Origin: CAZBGQ01 sp964491515
GTDB lineage: Bacteria; Patescibacteriota; Gracilibacteria; UBA1369; UBA12473
Length of the DNA stretch: 37,696 bases
NCBI GenBank assembly: GCA_964491515.1
Contig: CAZBGQ010000017.1
Coordinates: 1 to 37,696, forward strand
Direction of reading: 5' to 3'
In this document: one piece after another, positions 17,047 to 24,089 of the stretch
How the letters are laid out: each line of letters starts with the position of its first letter
How positions within the stretch are numbered: the stretch's first letter is position 1
The notes under the pieces: model-generated
The model's input: only the letters and a program-made list of their open reading frames with translations
Databases searched by the model: none
Told to the model about the DNA's origin: nothing
Program-made: the position numbers and the translations under genes

Positions 17047-18441
17047 ATGCCCCTCCAGGTTTACAACACCCTCACAAACCAACTAGAACCCTTCAACCCA
17101 CAGAAAGAAGGGAAAGTTGGAATGTATCTTTGCGGCCCCACTGTCTACGACTTTGGTCATTTAGGACACGGACGATCAGCCGTGGCATTCGACATCATTC
17201 GACGGTATTTAGAATACACCTACGGAGAAAGCAACGTCACATTCGTCACCAACTACACCGACATTGACGACAAAATGATTAACCGCGCCAATAAAGAAAA
17301 CATCACCGTTCCCGAACTAGCCGATCGCATTATTCCCGAATACGAAACGGACTATGCCTCACTAGGGATCAAACCGGCCACCATCCAAACCAAGGCCACC
17401 GATTACATCCCCCAGATGATTGAAATCATCGAAAAACTCATAGAAAAAGGCCATGCATACGAAACAAAAGACGGCGTTTATTTCGAGATTGAAACTTTCA
17501 AAGAATACGGAAAATTATCCAATCAAAAACTAGCAGAACTCAGAGCCGGCGCACGCGTTGAAGCCGATAAAAACAAACGTCACCCCTATGATTTCGCTCT
17601 CTGGAAAACAGAAAAACCGGGGGAACCATCTTGGGAAAGTCCATGGGGCAAAGGAAGACCCGGCTGGCACATCGAATGTTCAGCCATGTCCCGCGCCGAA
17701 TTAGGACAACCCTTCGACATTCACGGCGGCGGCGCGGACCTCACGTTTCCCCATCACGAATGTGAAATAGCCCAATCAGAAGCCGCTCACGGCGTTCAAT
17801 TCTGCAATGTATGGCTCCACAATGGATTCATCACCGTAGACCAAGAAAAAATGAGCAAATCACTGGACAACTTTTTCACGCTCAAAGATATTTTCAAGAA
17901 ATACGACCCACGTGCCGTACGCTACTTGTTTCTAACCGCCCACTACCGATCCCCTATTGAATTCAGCGACACGCAACTAGAACAAGCTCAAAACACACTC
18001 AATCGTCTACGCGACTTCATAAACAAGCTAACCAATAATCAAGCCACCCCAGAATCACCGCATCACGAATTGGACACCACACTCAACACACTAGTGGCTG
18101 ATTTCGAAGCTGCCTTAAATAATGACTTCGACACTTCCTCAGCCCTCGCCGCTCTCTTCACTGCCGTAAAGCACTTCAATAAAGAACTTGCAGAAAACAT
18201 ACTTTCCACCGACGAAACCACCCGAATCCTCGAAACACTCCGTAAATTAGACACCGTTTTCAATATTCTCCCCGAACCCCAAAAAGAACTCACCCCAGAG
18301 CTCAAAGCACTCATCCAAGAACGAGAAAATGCACGCACCAACAAAAGTTGGGCACGCTCTGACGAACTACGAGATGAACTAAAAGAAAAGGGCATCCTCA
18401 TTGAAGACACCCCAGATGGGACAACCTGGAAACAGATCTAA
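17047..18441 (+). CDS. cysS: Cysteine--tRNA ligase
   Basis: Class I synthetase that charges tRNA-Cys. The 464-residue protein has the HIGH signature as HLGHG (38-42) and KMSKS (268-272). Zinc ligands for cysteine discrimination are in place: C29 in LCGPTVYD, C211 in WHIECSAMS, H236/H237 and E239-E241 region in FPHHECEIAQ. The anticodon-binding helices and the C-terminal RDELKEKGILIEDTPDGTTWK, typical of CysRS, are present. It begins one base after yggT. Its last four bases overlap the stop of a convergent small gene on the - strand, and no terminator is seen between them. Confidence 0.97.
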   Translation: MPLQVYNTLTNQLEPFNPQKEGKVGMYLCGPTVYDFGHLGHGRSAVAFDIIRRYLEYTYGESNVTFVTNYTDIDDKMINRANKENITVPELADRIIPEYETDYASLGIKPATIQTKATDYIPQMIEIIEKLIEKGHAYETKDGVYFEIETFKEYGKLSNQKLAELRAGARVEADKNKRHPYDFALWKTEKPGEPSWESPWGKGRPGWHIECSAMSRAELGQPFDIHGGGADLTFPHHECEIAQSEAAHGVQFCNVWLHNGFITVDQEKMSKSLDNFFTLKDIFKKYDPRAVRYLFLTAHYRSPIEFSDTQLEQAQNTLNRLRDFINKLTNNQATPESPHHELDTTLNTLVADFEAALNNDFDTSSALAALFTAVKHFNKELAENILSTDETTRILETLRKLDTVFNILPEPQKELTPELKALIQERENARTNKSWARSDELRDELKEKGILIEDTPDGTTWKQI

Positions 18442-18740
18442 CAATCCCATGTTTCAGTCGTAAATCGATCAAGACCTTCTTGTTTAACATACCCGGTCAT
18501 TTCATTAGCAGCCAACTCAGACAAAGGAGAAGGCAATGGGAAATCCGCGACTCCTGACATTTTCCCATCATTCATATAAATCCGCCTCGTCCGATCCAAC
18601 ATGGACCGAATCGTTTCTTCAATATCAGGAACCCCAGCCTCCCTAACATCCGAAGCTATTGCCGGATACTGATCAACCAAAGAAACACTCGCACCAGGTT
18701 CTTGCTTTAAACAAGCCGAAGAAAGAGAAGAAGAATTCAT
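18438..18740 (-). CDS. Small protein of unknown function
   Basis: 100 residues, unrecognised, soluble and without membrane segments or known motifs. It is Ser-rich at the N-terminus and then helical (VPDIEETIRSMLDRTRRIYM). Support for coding comes from codon choice: it shows the same G/T-ending preference as murC and other - strand genes here. The ATG has no Shine-Dalgarno sequence. It converges on cysS with a 4-base overlap and may belong to the murC transcript, 104 bases behind the previous gene. Confidence 0.6.
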   Translation of the reverse strand: MNSSSLSSACLKQEPGASVSLVDQYPAIASDVREAGVPDIEETIRSMLDRTRRIYMNDGKMSGVADFPLPSPLSELAANEMTGYVKQEGLDRFTTETWDC

Positions 18741-18844
18741 AATGCAAATACGTTAAAGGACATATTAGTCGAACAGTAACAAAAAAAAGGTCATTGTCAA
18801 ACAAATCACTGACCGAAGTCGGGATTATTAGAAAAAAAGATTTA

Positions 18845-19228
18845 TCAAGCAGCCTCCTCATCTTGATTCAACCGCCCATGATACTCAGCGACAGCCTCCA
18901 AATCCCACAAGCCCAAATGACTTCCATACGCAGTAAAATAAAGCCGTTCATTAGAGTTTAACTGATCCAAAATAAGCCTAGCCGTACCGGCCCTACTAAT
19001 CGCATCTTTGAAATTATCTTGCTCAGCAAAAGCCCTACCAAGATTAACACTAACTCTATAAGGAACTCCATTTGCAGCAACAACAGGAAAAACATTTCGA
19101 CCTTCATGAGACCTAGGCAGAGAAGGATTATCCGGGGCAACATCAATTTTTATGTCATTTAAAATGGACTGAACTTCCTTCACTACACCTTCCAAATCAG
19201 ACTCTCTTCCTTCTGGACCTTTAGGCAT
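18845..19228 (-). CDS. Hypothetical protein, TGA/TAA tandem stop
   Basis: 127 residues, unrecognised. It begins with a polar region, a short amphipathic helix (LEGVVKEVQSILNDIKID), a middle beta-like part (NVFPVVAANGVPYRVSVNLG) and a helical end (ARLILDQLNSNERLYFTAYG). A late segment resembles ordinary globular alpha/beta protein. It is one of only two CDS in the window ending in TGA, and that TGA is followed at once by TAA, so even readthrough would add only one residue. It lies 45 bases downstream of murC, likely the same transcript. Confidence 0.65.
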   Translation of the reverse strand: MPKGPEGRESDLEGVVKEVQSILNDIKIDVAPDNPSLPRSHEGRNVFPVVAANGVPYRVSVNLGRAFAEQDNFKDAISRAGTARLILDQLNSNERLYFTAYGSHLGLWDLEAVAEYHGRLNQDEEAA

Positions 19229-19273
19229 AATAAAAATGTTATTACTTCAATAAATAATAACACAAAATCGAAC

Positions 19274-20554
19274 TTAAATCAACCCATCTGCCACCTTCCA
19301 CACATCCCCTGCTCCCATCACCAAAACAAAATCATTTTCCGAGACAGAGCCCTTTAAATATTCAATAGTAGCCTCTAAACCATCTCCGTTCCGCACAGTA
19401 TCATGATGCTTTTTTAATTCATCCACAAAACCTTCAAGTGAAATTGATTTCACATTCTCTTCAGAATCCCTAACCTTATAAATATTAGGAATAATTACTT
19501 CATCCGCCAGATCAAACGCTTCCGCAAATTCATTCAGAAAATGCTTTGTACGACTATGCTGATGAGGTTGGAACACCGCCACCACCCGATGATCCGGATA
19601 TTTTTCGCGAGCCGCCTGCAATGCCGCCCTCACTTCCGTGGGATGATGAGCATAATCATCGTACACATCCGATCCATTACAATGCCCCTTAAATTCAAAA
19701 CGTCGCCAGGTTCCAGTAAAAGAATTCAAAGAAGACACCATCGCCTCCTCCTCACCACCAATCACCAATCCTACGGTAAACGCTGCCAGCGCATTCATCC
19801 GATTATGGTGACCTGGGACAGCAAGATTCAGCTTGTTTAAATTCTCCGAATCTCCATCAAAAAACACCACCTCACACTGAGCCGCCGTAGCAATTTCTCG
19901 AACATTTGGATCATCTCCATTGCCAATCAACACACCATCCATTGGAATCAACGAAACAAATTCCCTAAACGCATCCAAATAATCATCTAAATTTTTATAA
20001 TAATCTAAGTGATCCAACTCAATATTAGTCAAAACCACAATATTTGGAGCCAGATGTAAAAATGAACGACGATACTCACATGCTTCCACCACCATCAACT
20101 CCCCTCCGCCAAGACGCATATTCTTCCCCTCTAACTCCTTCATCTGCGTTCCAATAACCACCGTTGGATCTCGATACAATTGCATCAGTAGACGTGAGAC
20201 AAGTGCCGTAGTAGTGGTTTTCCCATGTGTGCCCGCCACAGCAATGGTCTTAAAATCCTCCGTCACCTCTCCCAATGCCTCAAAATAAGTTTTAAGGGGA
20301 ATATTTCGATCGCGTGCGACCTGCAATTCAGGATTATCCAACGGAATCGCTTCTGAATACACAACGACATCAACATCTTCAGAAACTTGAAGCGCGGAAT
20401 GCCCCATGAAAACACCAACCCCCTCATCACGCAGCGCTCTTAACATGGCAGAATCAATTCCATCAGACCCTGTAACTTCTTCATCACGCGCCAAATACAA
20501 GCGCGCCAATGCGCTCATTCCAATACCGCCGATACCAACAAAATGACTATGCAT
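19274..20554 (-). CDS. murC: UDP-N-acetylmuramate--L-alanine ligase
   Basis: MurC adds L-alanine to UDP-MurNAc, the first amino acid of the peptidoglycan stem, in the cytoplasm. The protein starts MHSHFVGIGGIGMSALA with the Rossmann-like UDP-binding loop, then the ATP P-loop AVAGTHGKTTTTA, the Mur-ligase segment NIELDHLDYYKNLDDYL and the C-terminal DDYAHHPTEVRAAL motif. About 426 residues, somewhat short for the family but complete. I chose ATG 20554 rather than an in-frame start at 20602 because the family begins at this point and a good promoter (TTGAAT-17-TACACT) lies at 20564-20592, inside the would-be extension. Other mur genes are not adjacent. Confidence 0.95.
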   Translation of the reverse strand: MHSHFVGIGGIGMSALARLYLARDEEVTGSDGIDSAMLRALRDEGVGVFMGHSALQVSEDVDVVVYSEAIPLDNPELQVARDRNIPLKTYFEALGEVTEDFKTIAVAGTHGKTTTTALVSRLLMQLYRDPTVVIGTQMKELEGKNMRLGGGELMVVEACEYRRSFLHLAPNIVVLTNIELDHLDYYKNLDDYLDAFREFVSLIPMDGVLIGNGDDPNVREIATAAQCEVVFFDGDSENLNKLNLAVPGHHNRMNALAAFTVGLVIGGEEEAMVSSLNSFTGTWRRFEFKGHCNGSDVYDDYAHHPTEVRAALQAAREKYPDHRVVAVFQPHQHSRTKHFLNEFAEAFDLADEVIIPNIYKVRDSEENVKSISLEGFVDELKKHHDTVRNGDGLEATIEYLKGSVSENDFVLVMGAGDVWKVADGLI

Positions 20555-20563
20555 AGTACCCCT

Positions 20564-20592
20564 AGTGTACTCGGGGAAAGAAGGGGATTCAA
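20564..20592 (-). promoter_or_regulatory. murC promoter
   Basis: On the - strand TTGAAT (20587-20592), 17 bases, TACACT (20564-20569). The expected start falls just before the ATG at 20554, so the leader is very short. This fixes the murC start. Confidence 0.6.
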
Positions 20593-20622
20593 GGGGGGAC
20601 ATAGTTATGCTAGACTGCGCAC

Positions 20623-21039
20623 ATGTCCTACAAACCTTACTCTCAGAACTACAACGTCACCAAAGTGATCATCATTGCCGGCCTCATTTTAGTGGCTTAC
20701 ATGTTTTATAGCCTCACCTTATCTATATACAAAGGCTACCAAATCGATGAACACATCTCGAACTTTGAAGGAAAAAACGATAACCTCCGACAAGAAAATC
20801 TTCAAAAACTTGAAGACTACAAATACTACACCTCCGAAGCCTACATCGATAAAATCGCCAAACAGAACCTAGGTCTAGTAAATCCAGGAGAAGAAGTCAT
20901 TATTCTCACCGACCCAGAAACTCATAGTTTCCCCGAACTAGAAGAAAAACTCATGGCTAAACAACGTTCCATGGCCAACTGGAGTAATACTAAGAAATGG
21001 TGGCATTTTGTGTTTGATGAAAATCCATACAAATATTAA
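20623..21039 (+). CDS. FtsB/DivIC-like septum formation initiator
   Basis: 138 residues with one N-terminal membrane helix (about 14-33), a coiled coil (about 40-70, EGKNDNLRQENLQKLEDYKYY) and the family's closing motif AYIDKIAKQNLGLVNPGEEVIIL (broken here for length: AYIDKIAKQNL then GLVNPGEEV). This is the DivIC/FtsB layout, in which the coiled coil pairs with FtsL and links to the FtsQ/DivIB complex at the division site. A basic/aromatic tail of about 35 residues is extra. It is divergent from murC, with a possible -10 TATGCT at 20606-20611 only 11 bases before the ATG, so the message may be nearly leaderless. Confidence 0.85.
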   Translation: MSYKPYSQNYNVTKVIIIAGLILVAYMFYSLTLSIYKGYQIDEHISNFEGKNDNLRQENLQKLEDYKYYTSEAYIDKIAKQNLGLVNPGEEVIILTDPETHSFPELEEKLMAKQRSMANWSNTKKWWHFVFDENPYKY

Positions 21040-21082
21040 AGAAGAGATAATCCAAAACAATCCATTGATTTAATCAACATTC

Positions 21083-21112
21083 TTTACTAAAGTAGGGAAG
21101 CTTTCTTATAAA
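21083..21112 (+). promoter_or_regulatory. tRNA promoter with a palindrome over the -10
   Basis: TTTACT (21083-21088), 18 bases, TATAAA (21107-21112); transcription would begin just ahead of the initiator tRNA at 21124. An inverted repeat AAGCTTT (21098-21104) / AAAGCTT (21112-21118) brackets the -10. It has no T-tract, so it is more likely an operator or chance palindrome than a terminator. Confidence 0.5.
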
Positions 21113-21123
21113 AAGCTTATTTG

Positions 21124-21198
21124 CGCGGAGTGGAGCAGCGGCAGCTCGCCAGGCTCATAACCTGGAGGTCGACGGTTCGAATCCGTCCTCCGCAACCA
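21124..21198 (+). tRNA. Initiator tRNA-fMet (CAT)
   Basis: 75 bases with encoded CCA. Acceptor CGCGGAG pairs with CTCCGC, leaving the C1 x A72 mismatch that marks bacterial initiator tRNA and favours formylation. Anticodon CAT at 21156-21158 in the loop CTCATAA. The anticodon stem is CCAGG/CCTGG, so the usual three G-C pairs at 29-31/39-41 become A29-U41 plus two G-C pairs. The T-arm is standard (GACGG-TTCGAAT-CCGTC). The D-loop is two bases shorter than in E. coli. Confidence 0.95.
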
Positions 21199-21247
21199 AT
21201 TTTAAAATTCGAACGCGTGGCCCACCCTAAGTGGTCACGCCCATTGT
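21199..21247 (+). other. Spacer between the two tRNAs with a hairpin
   Basis: The spacer holds a hairpin, GCGTGGCCCAC against GTGGTCACGC (about 21216-21241), with one bulge and one wobble pair. It is probably a processing signal between two tRNAs made as one precursor; no T-tract follows. Confidence 0.4.
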
Positions 21248-21324
21248 GGCAGGGTAGCTCAGCTGGTTAGAGCACGGGACTCATAAGCCCGGGGTCGGCG
21301 GTTCAAGTCCGCCTCCTGCTACCA
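21248..21324 (+). tRNA. Elongator tRNA-Met (CAT)
   Basis: 77 bases with encoded CCA. Acceptor GGCAGGG pairs with TCCTGCT, so pair 1-72 is G-U, as in B. subtilis elongator tRNA-Met, and the discriminator is A. Anticodon CAT at 21282-21284. D-arm GCTC-AGCTGGTTA-GAGC and T-arm GGCGG-TTCAAGT-CCGCC are standard. The top anticodon-stem pair 31-39 is A x G. tRNA-Ile2, which also carries a genomic CAT anticodon, is the alternative; the G1-U72 end favours methionine. Confidence 0.85.
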
Positions 21325-21327
21325 CGC

Positions 21328-22002
21328 TTATAGTTCCCCCAAGCTCCTTAATGCAACTGCACGGCGAAGACGTTCGGTGAAATCATTTCTAGAATAAGTT
21401 CGCTTCCAACCAGATCCTCCAGTGAGCTTCCTATTATAGCCTTCACCCTCCAAAAGAGCTTTAACTCTTGGCGTATCAACCGCTACTGACACAGTCCTGT
21501 CTTTATCTTCCCCTAACAGAACACTACGCACAGTTTCAGCAGTTTCTTGATTATCCTTCATCAACGGATTATAAGCCTGCCGAAGAACAACCTCTTTAGG
21601 AGGCGCAACATCATAAAGCTCATAGGATCCCATAAATGGTACTTCGGTTTCAAATTCACCTTCAATAATCAGCTTTTCAAAACCCACATCCTTAAAAATA
21701 GACTGCATCCTAGGTCGTGCAAAAGCATCTAAAACAATTTTTCGGACGTCTTGATCATAAATAAAAACACGAAGCGACTTAAAAGCAGCGCCAAGGGAAA
21801 AACCAAATGGTACCACACCAGATAATTCTGGCTCATGAACATTCTCAAGATCTAAATCAACCACACCCCCAGATTTCAGCAAACCCACCATTTGAACCAG
21901 AAAATCCAAAATCTTGCTTGCTTGCGCTTCAGGCTCTGTACGTTCCACACGATCATTAAATCGGGTATCACGATCCTCAAAATGATTTTGAACAGTTTCC
22001 AT
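21328..22002 (-). CDS. Protein of unknown function
   Basis: 224 residues, not recognised. No signal peptide or membrane helix. A segment at about 28-60 (ILDFLVQMVGLLKSGGVVDLDLEN) loosely resembles the end of a methyltransferase motif with a Lys-Ser-Gly-Gly turn, but no SAM-binding loop is seen, so I do not assign that function. Alternating helices and strands suggest a single alpha/beta fold. Codon use (G/T-ending) matches other - strand genes. The stop lies only 3 bases beyond the elongator tRNA. Confidence 0.65.
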   Translation of the reverse strand: METVQNHFEDRDTRFNDRVERTEPEAQASKILDFLVQMVGLLKSGGVVDLDLENVHEPELSGVVPFGFSLGAAFKSLRVFIYDQDVRKIVLDAFARPRMQSIFKDVGFEKLIIEGEFETEVPFMGSYELYDVAPPKEVVLRQAYNPLMKDNQETAETVRSVLLGEDKDRTVSVAVDTPRVKALLEGEGYNRKLTGGSGWKRTYSRNDFTERLRRAVALRSLGEL

Positions 22003-22159
22003 AGGTATAATTAGATTATTAAGGCTAGGGAGTTACCTTACACTAAAACACAACAAAGTCAAGTAAGAATGCGGCATCCCACCGACCATGCCTCCAATCC
22101 TTTTCCTCAGCCAAAAAAGAGACTATAGCTGTTTTACTTATAAAATAACTATTTTTGAC

Positions 22160-22740
22160 ATGCTTTACTTAGAAGGCTTCGAAAACACACAAGAGGACGC
22201 AAACAGACCAGCTCAGGGAAGAGAAGCCAGAAAGCAACGAATAGCCGACGGAACCGCTCATGAGAATGACTTCAGCGCAGCACTAAGTAGACCTTTCACG
22301 ATGCATTAGTCCGAGGATCCGCCGTCAATGCACTCATCCAAGAACAAGATCGCCACAACGGATCACTAGAAGTTGCCAAAGCACTCACCCACCAACAAGA
22401 CATTACCGAAGCACAGGTAATTGACATTTTAGTAGCTGCCCACAGAGAAAATCCTGGATTATTCCAACTCCCCGATGATCAAGCTTTATTAAGGAGACTC
22501 TCAAGATCATATCACGACCACAACGAACGCAGAGCCGCCTACAACCAAGAAAGAAGAGAAAGCGAAGCCGGACGACTCGCACCAAAAGTCCTCGAAACAT
22601 TCAGCAAATGGAAAACAGGAGAAGCCCCTTCTCATCCACTGCCTATACAACTAAAAGCTTCATTAGAAATAGCTCAAACAGATGACGTAAAAACACTGCT
22701 TCGCTCAGCAGGTAGCCCACATATAGCAGAGGCTGCCTAA
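22160..22740 (+). pseudogene. Frameshifted gene of unknown function
   Basis: The first frame (ATG 22160, about 49 codons, to TAG 22307-22309) and a second frame open from 22291 to TAA 22738-22740 (149 codons) read as one protein if the frame moves by -1 between 22291 and 22306, equal to one missing base. The joined product is about 193 residues, soluble and helical, starting MLYLEGFENTQEDANRP and continuing across the break as HDALVRGSAVNALIQEQ and later RENPGLFQLPDDQALLRR. Both frames keep the A/C-ending codon style of + strand genes. ATG 22160 is preferred because TATAAA (22139-22144) lies just upstream. No family was recognised. A natural frameshift, programmed -1 shift (ACCTTTC is a poor slip site) or sequencing error are all possible. 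It converges on the LCP gene with a 4-base overlap. Confidence 0.6.
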
Positions 22741-24059
22741 CCCCTCACCTCCTTCGCCACATAGGTTCGTATTTCAGCGTACGTCCCATCCTTTGGCAAA
22801 AGCAGATACGCACCCTGTGGACTGATCATTGAATACAAATAATTACCAGTACTCAAAACATTCCCACGTTCAATTTCAAAATCCTTAAATCGCTTGGAAT
22901 AAACCACAAAATCCAACAAATCAACATCGGTCTCCAACTGTTCAATCACTTCTGAAGCCAACCCCACTAATTCATCCATATTCTCCAACAAATCAAGAGA
23001 CTTAATCTTATCATAAACCGCCTCAATAATAAGTTGCTGACGTGCCGCTCGATCAAAATCACTAGTCGACTTACGACTTCGAGCGTACTTCAGGGCAGTC
23101 GATCCATTGAAGTGATGTGAACCTGCTTCCACCGAAAACGTTTGATATTTAAAATTAGGAGCCGGATAATTCACATCATAAAGCGCCCTTGGGACATCCA
23201 CATCAATCCCACCCAACGTGTCCACCACAGATGAAAATGCCTCCAGATCTACCACTACATATTTTTCGGGATACAAACCTGTAATTTCTTCTATTTGAGT
23301 CCGCATAGCATCAATCCCAAAACGAGCATAATACTCATTAATACGACGTCCATTAATAGCCAAATCACGAGGGATACTAAACAAACTCACCGTCTCCTCA
23401 AGTGGATTAATCGATGCCAACAGAATCGTATCAGTCAAACGACCATGCGTGCCCAATATCAGAACATCCAAAGTATCACCACTCGCTATCAATGACGTAG
23501 GCGTATGATCAACACCTGCTAAAACCAGCTTCTCAACCGCTTCAGATTTAGACGCCAATTCATCACGAGCATCATCCAACTTAGATTGGAGTGTCAACGC
23601 CTCCTCCGGAAGGATTTTCTCCAAATCCAATACCGATGTCTTAACCACATTCAAATCCTGAAAATTATTCTCCAACTTCCGATACAAAAGCAAATTTTCT
23701 TCCCTCAAATCACCCAACTCCTCAATCAAGGAATTGACTTGAATATCCTTGGTCTGTAAATCTCCCAAAATTCGTTTATTCATGAATGACATCGAACCCA
23801 CCACCGCCATCAAAGCCATACTCATGACCGCCACGCCCATCTTTACTTCATGGTGCTTCAGCCTCTTTTTTGCCATCCACTTCAACTTTTTGGCTGATTT
23901 ATTTTGAGGATCTTTCCTCAAAATCTCATCACACCCACGTACCACTTGAACATAATCATGCTCCTCAAATAGTCCATGCAACGCGTGTAAACTATCCGAT
24001 GGAGCTTCAACGATTGCCCATTCAACGGGACCAACATGATCATCTGAGATCGCATTCAT
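22737..24059 (-). CDS. LytR-CpsA-Psr (LCP) family protein
   Basis: LCP proteins attach secondary polymers from lipid carriers to peptidoglycan on the outer face of the membrane. The 440-residue protein has an unusual cytoplasmic N-terminus (about 1-70, TPR-like HGLFEEHDYVQVVRGCDEIL), a membrane helix (about 73-93), a coiled coil (about 100-180) and the LCP domain (about 195-345). Family motifs are seen: VLILGTHGRLTDTILLASIN (family: GxDxRxxxRxDTillxsi), SIPRDLAI with downstream INEYYARFG, and DTLGGIDVDVP, then YARSRKSTSDFDRAARQQ. It starts 31 bases after the T4SS-type ATPase gene and is probably co-transcribed with it. Confidence 0.9.
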   Translation of the reverse strand: MNAISDDHVGPVEWAIVEAPSDSLHALHGLFEEHDYVQVVRGCDEILRKDPQNKSAKKLKWMAKKRLKHHEVKMGVAVMSMALMAVVGSMSFMNKRILGDLQTKDIQVNSLIEELGDLREENLLLYRKLENNFQDLNVVKTSVLDLEKILPEEALTLQSKLDDARDELASKSEAVEKLVLAGVDHTPTSLIASGDTLDVLILGTHGRLTDTILLASINPLEETVSLFSIPRDLAINGRRINEYYARFGIDAMRTQIEEITGLYPEKYVVVDLEAFSSVVDTLGGIDVDVPRALYDVNYPAPNFKYQTFSVEAGSHHFNGSTALKYARSRKSTSDFDRAARQQLIIEAVYDKIKSLDLLENMDELVGLASEVIEQLETDVDLLDFVVYSKRFKDFEIERGNVLSTGNYLYSMISPQGAYLLLPKDGTYAEIRTYVAKEVRG

Positions 24060-24089
24060 AAATATTTTTGTTTTTACTTGTGAAATAAC

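Noticed and set aside
20555..20602. N-terminal extension of murC
   Set aside because: Overlaps the -10/-35 promoter elements and lies upstream of the conserved family start.
22088..22159. Upstream start of the frameshifted gene at 22088
   Set aside because: The TATAAA box at 22139-22144 lies inside that extension; ATG 22160 is more likely.
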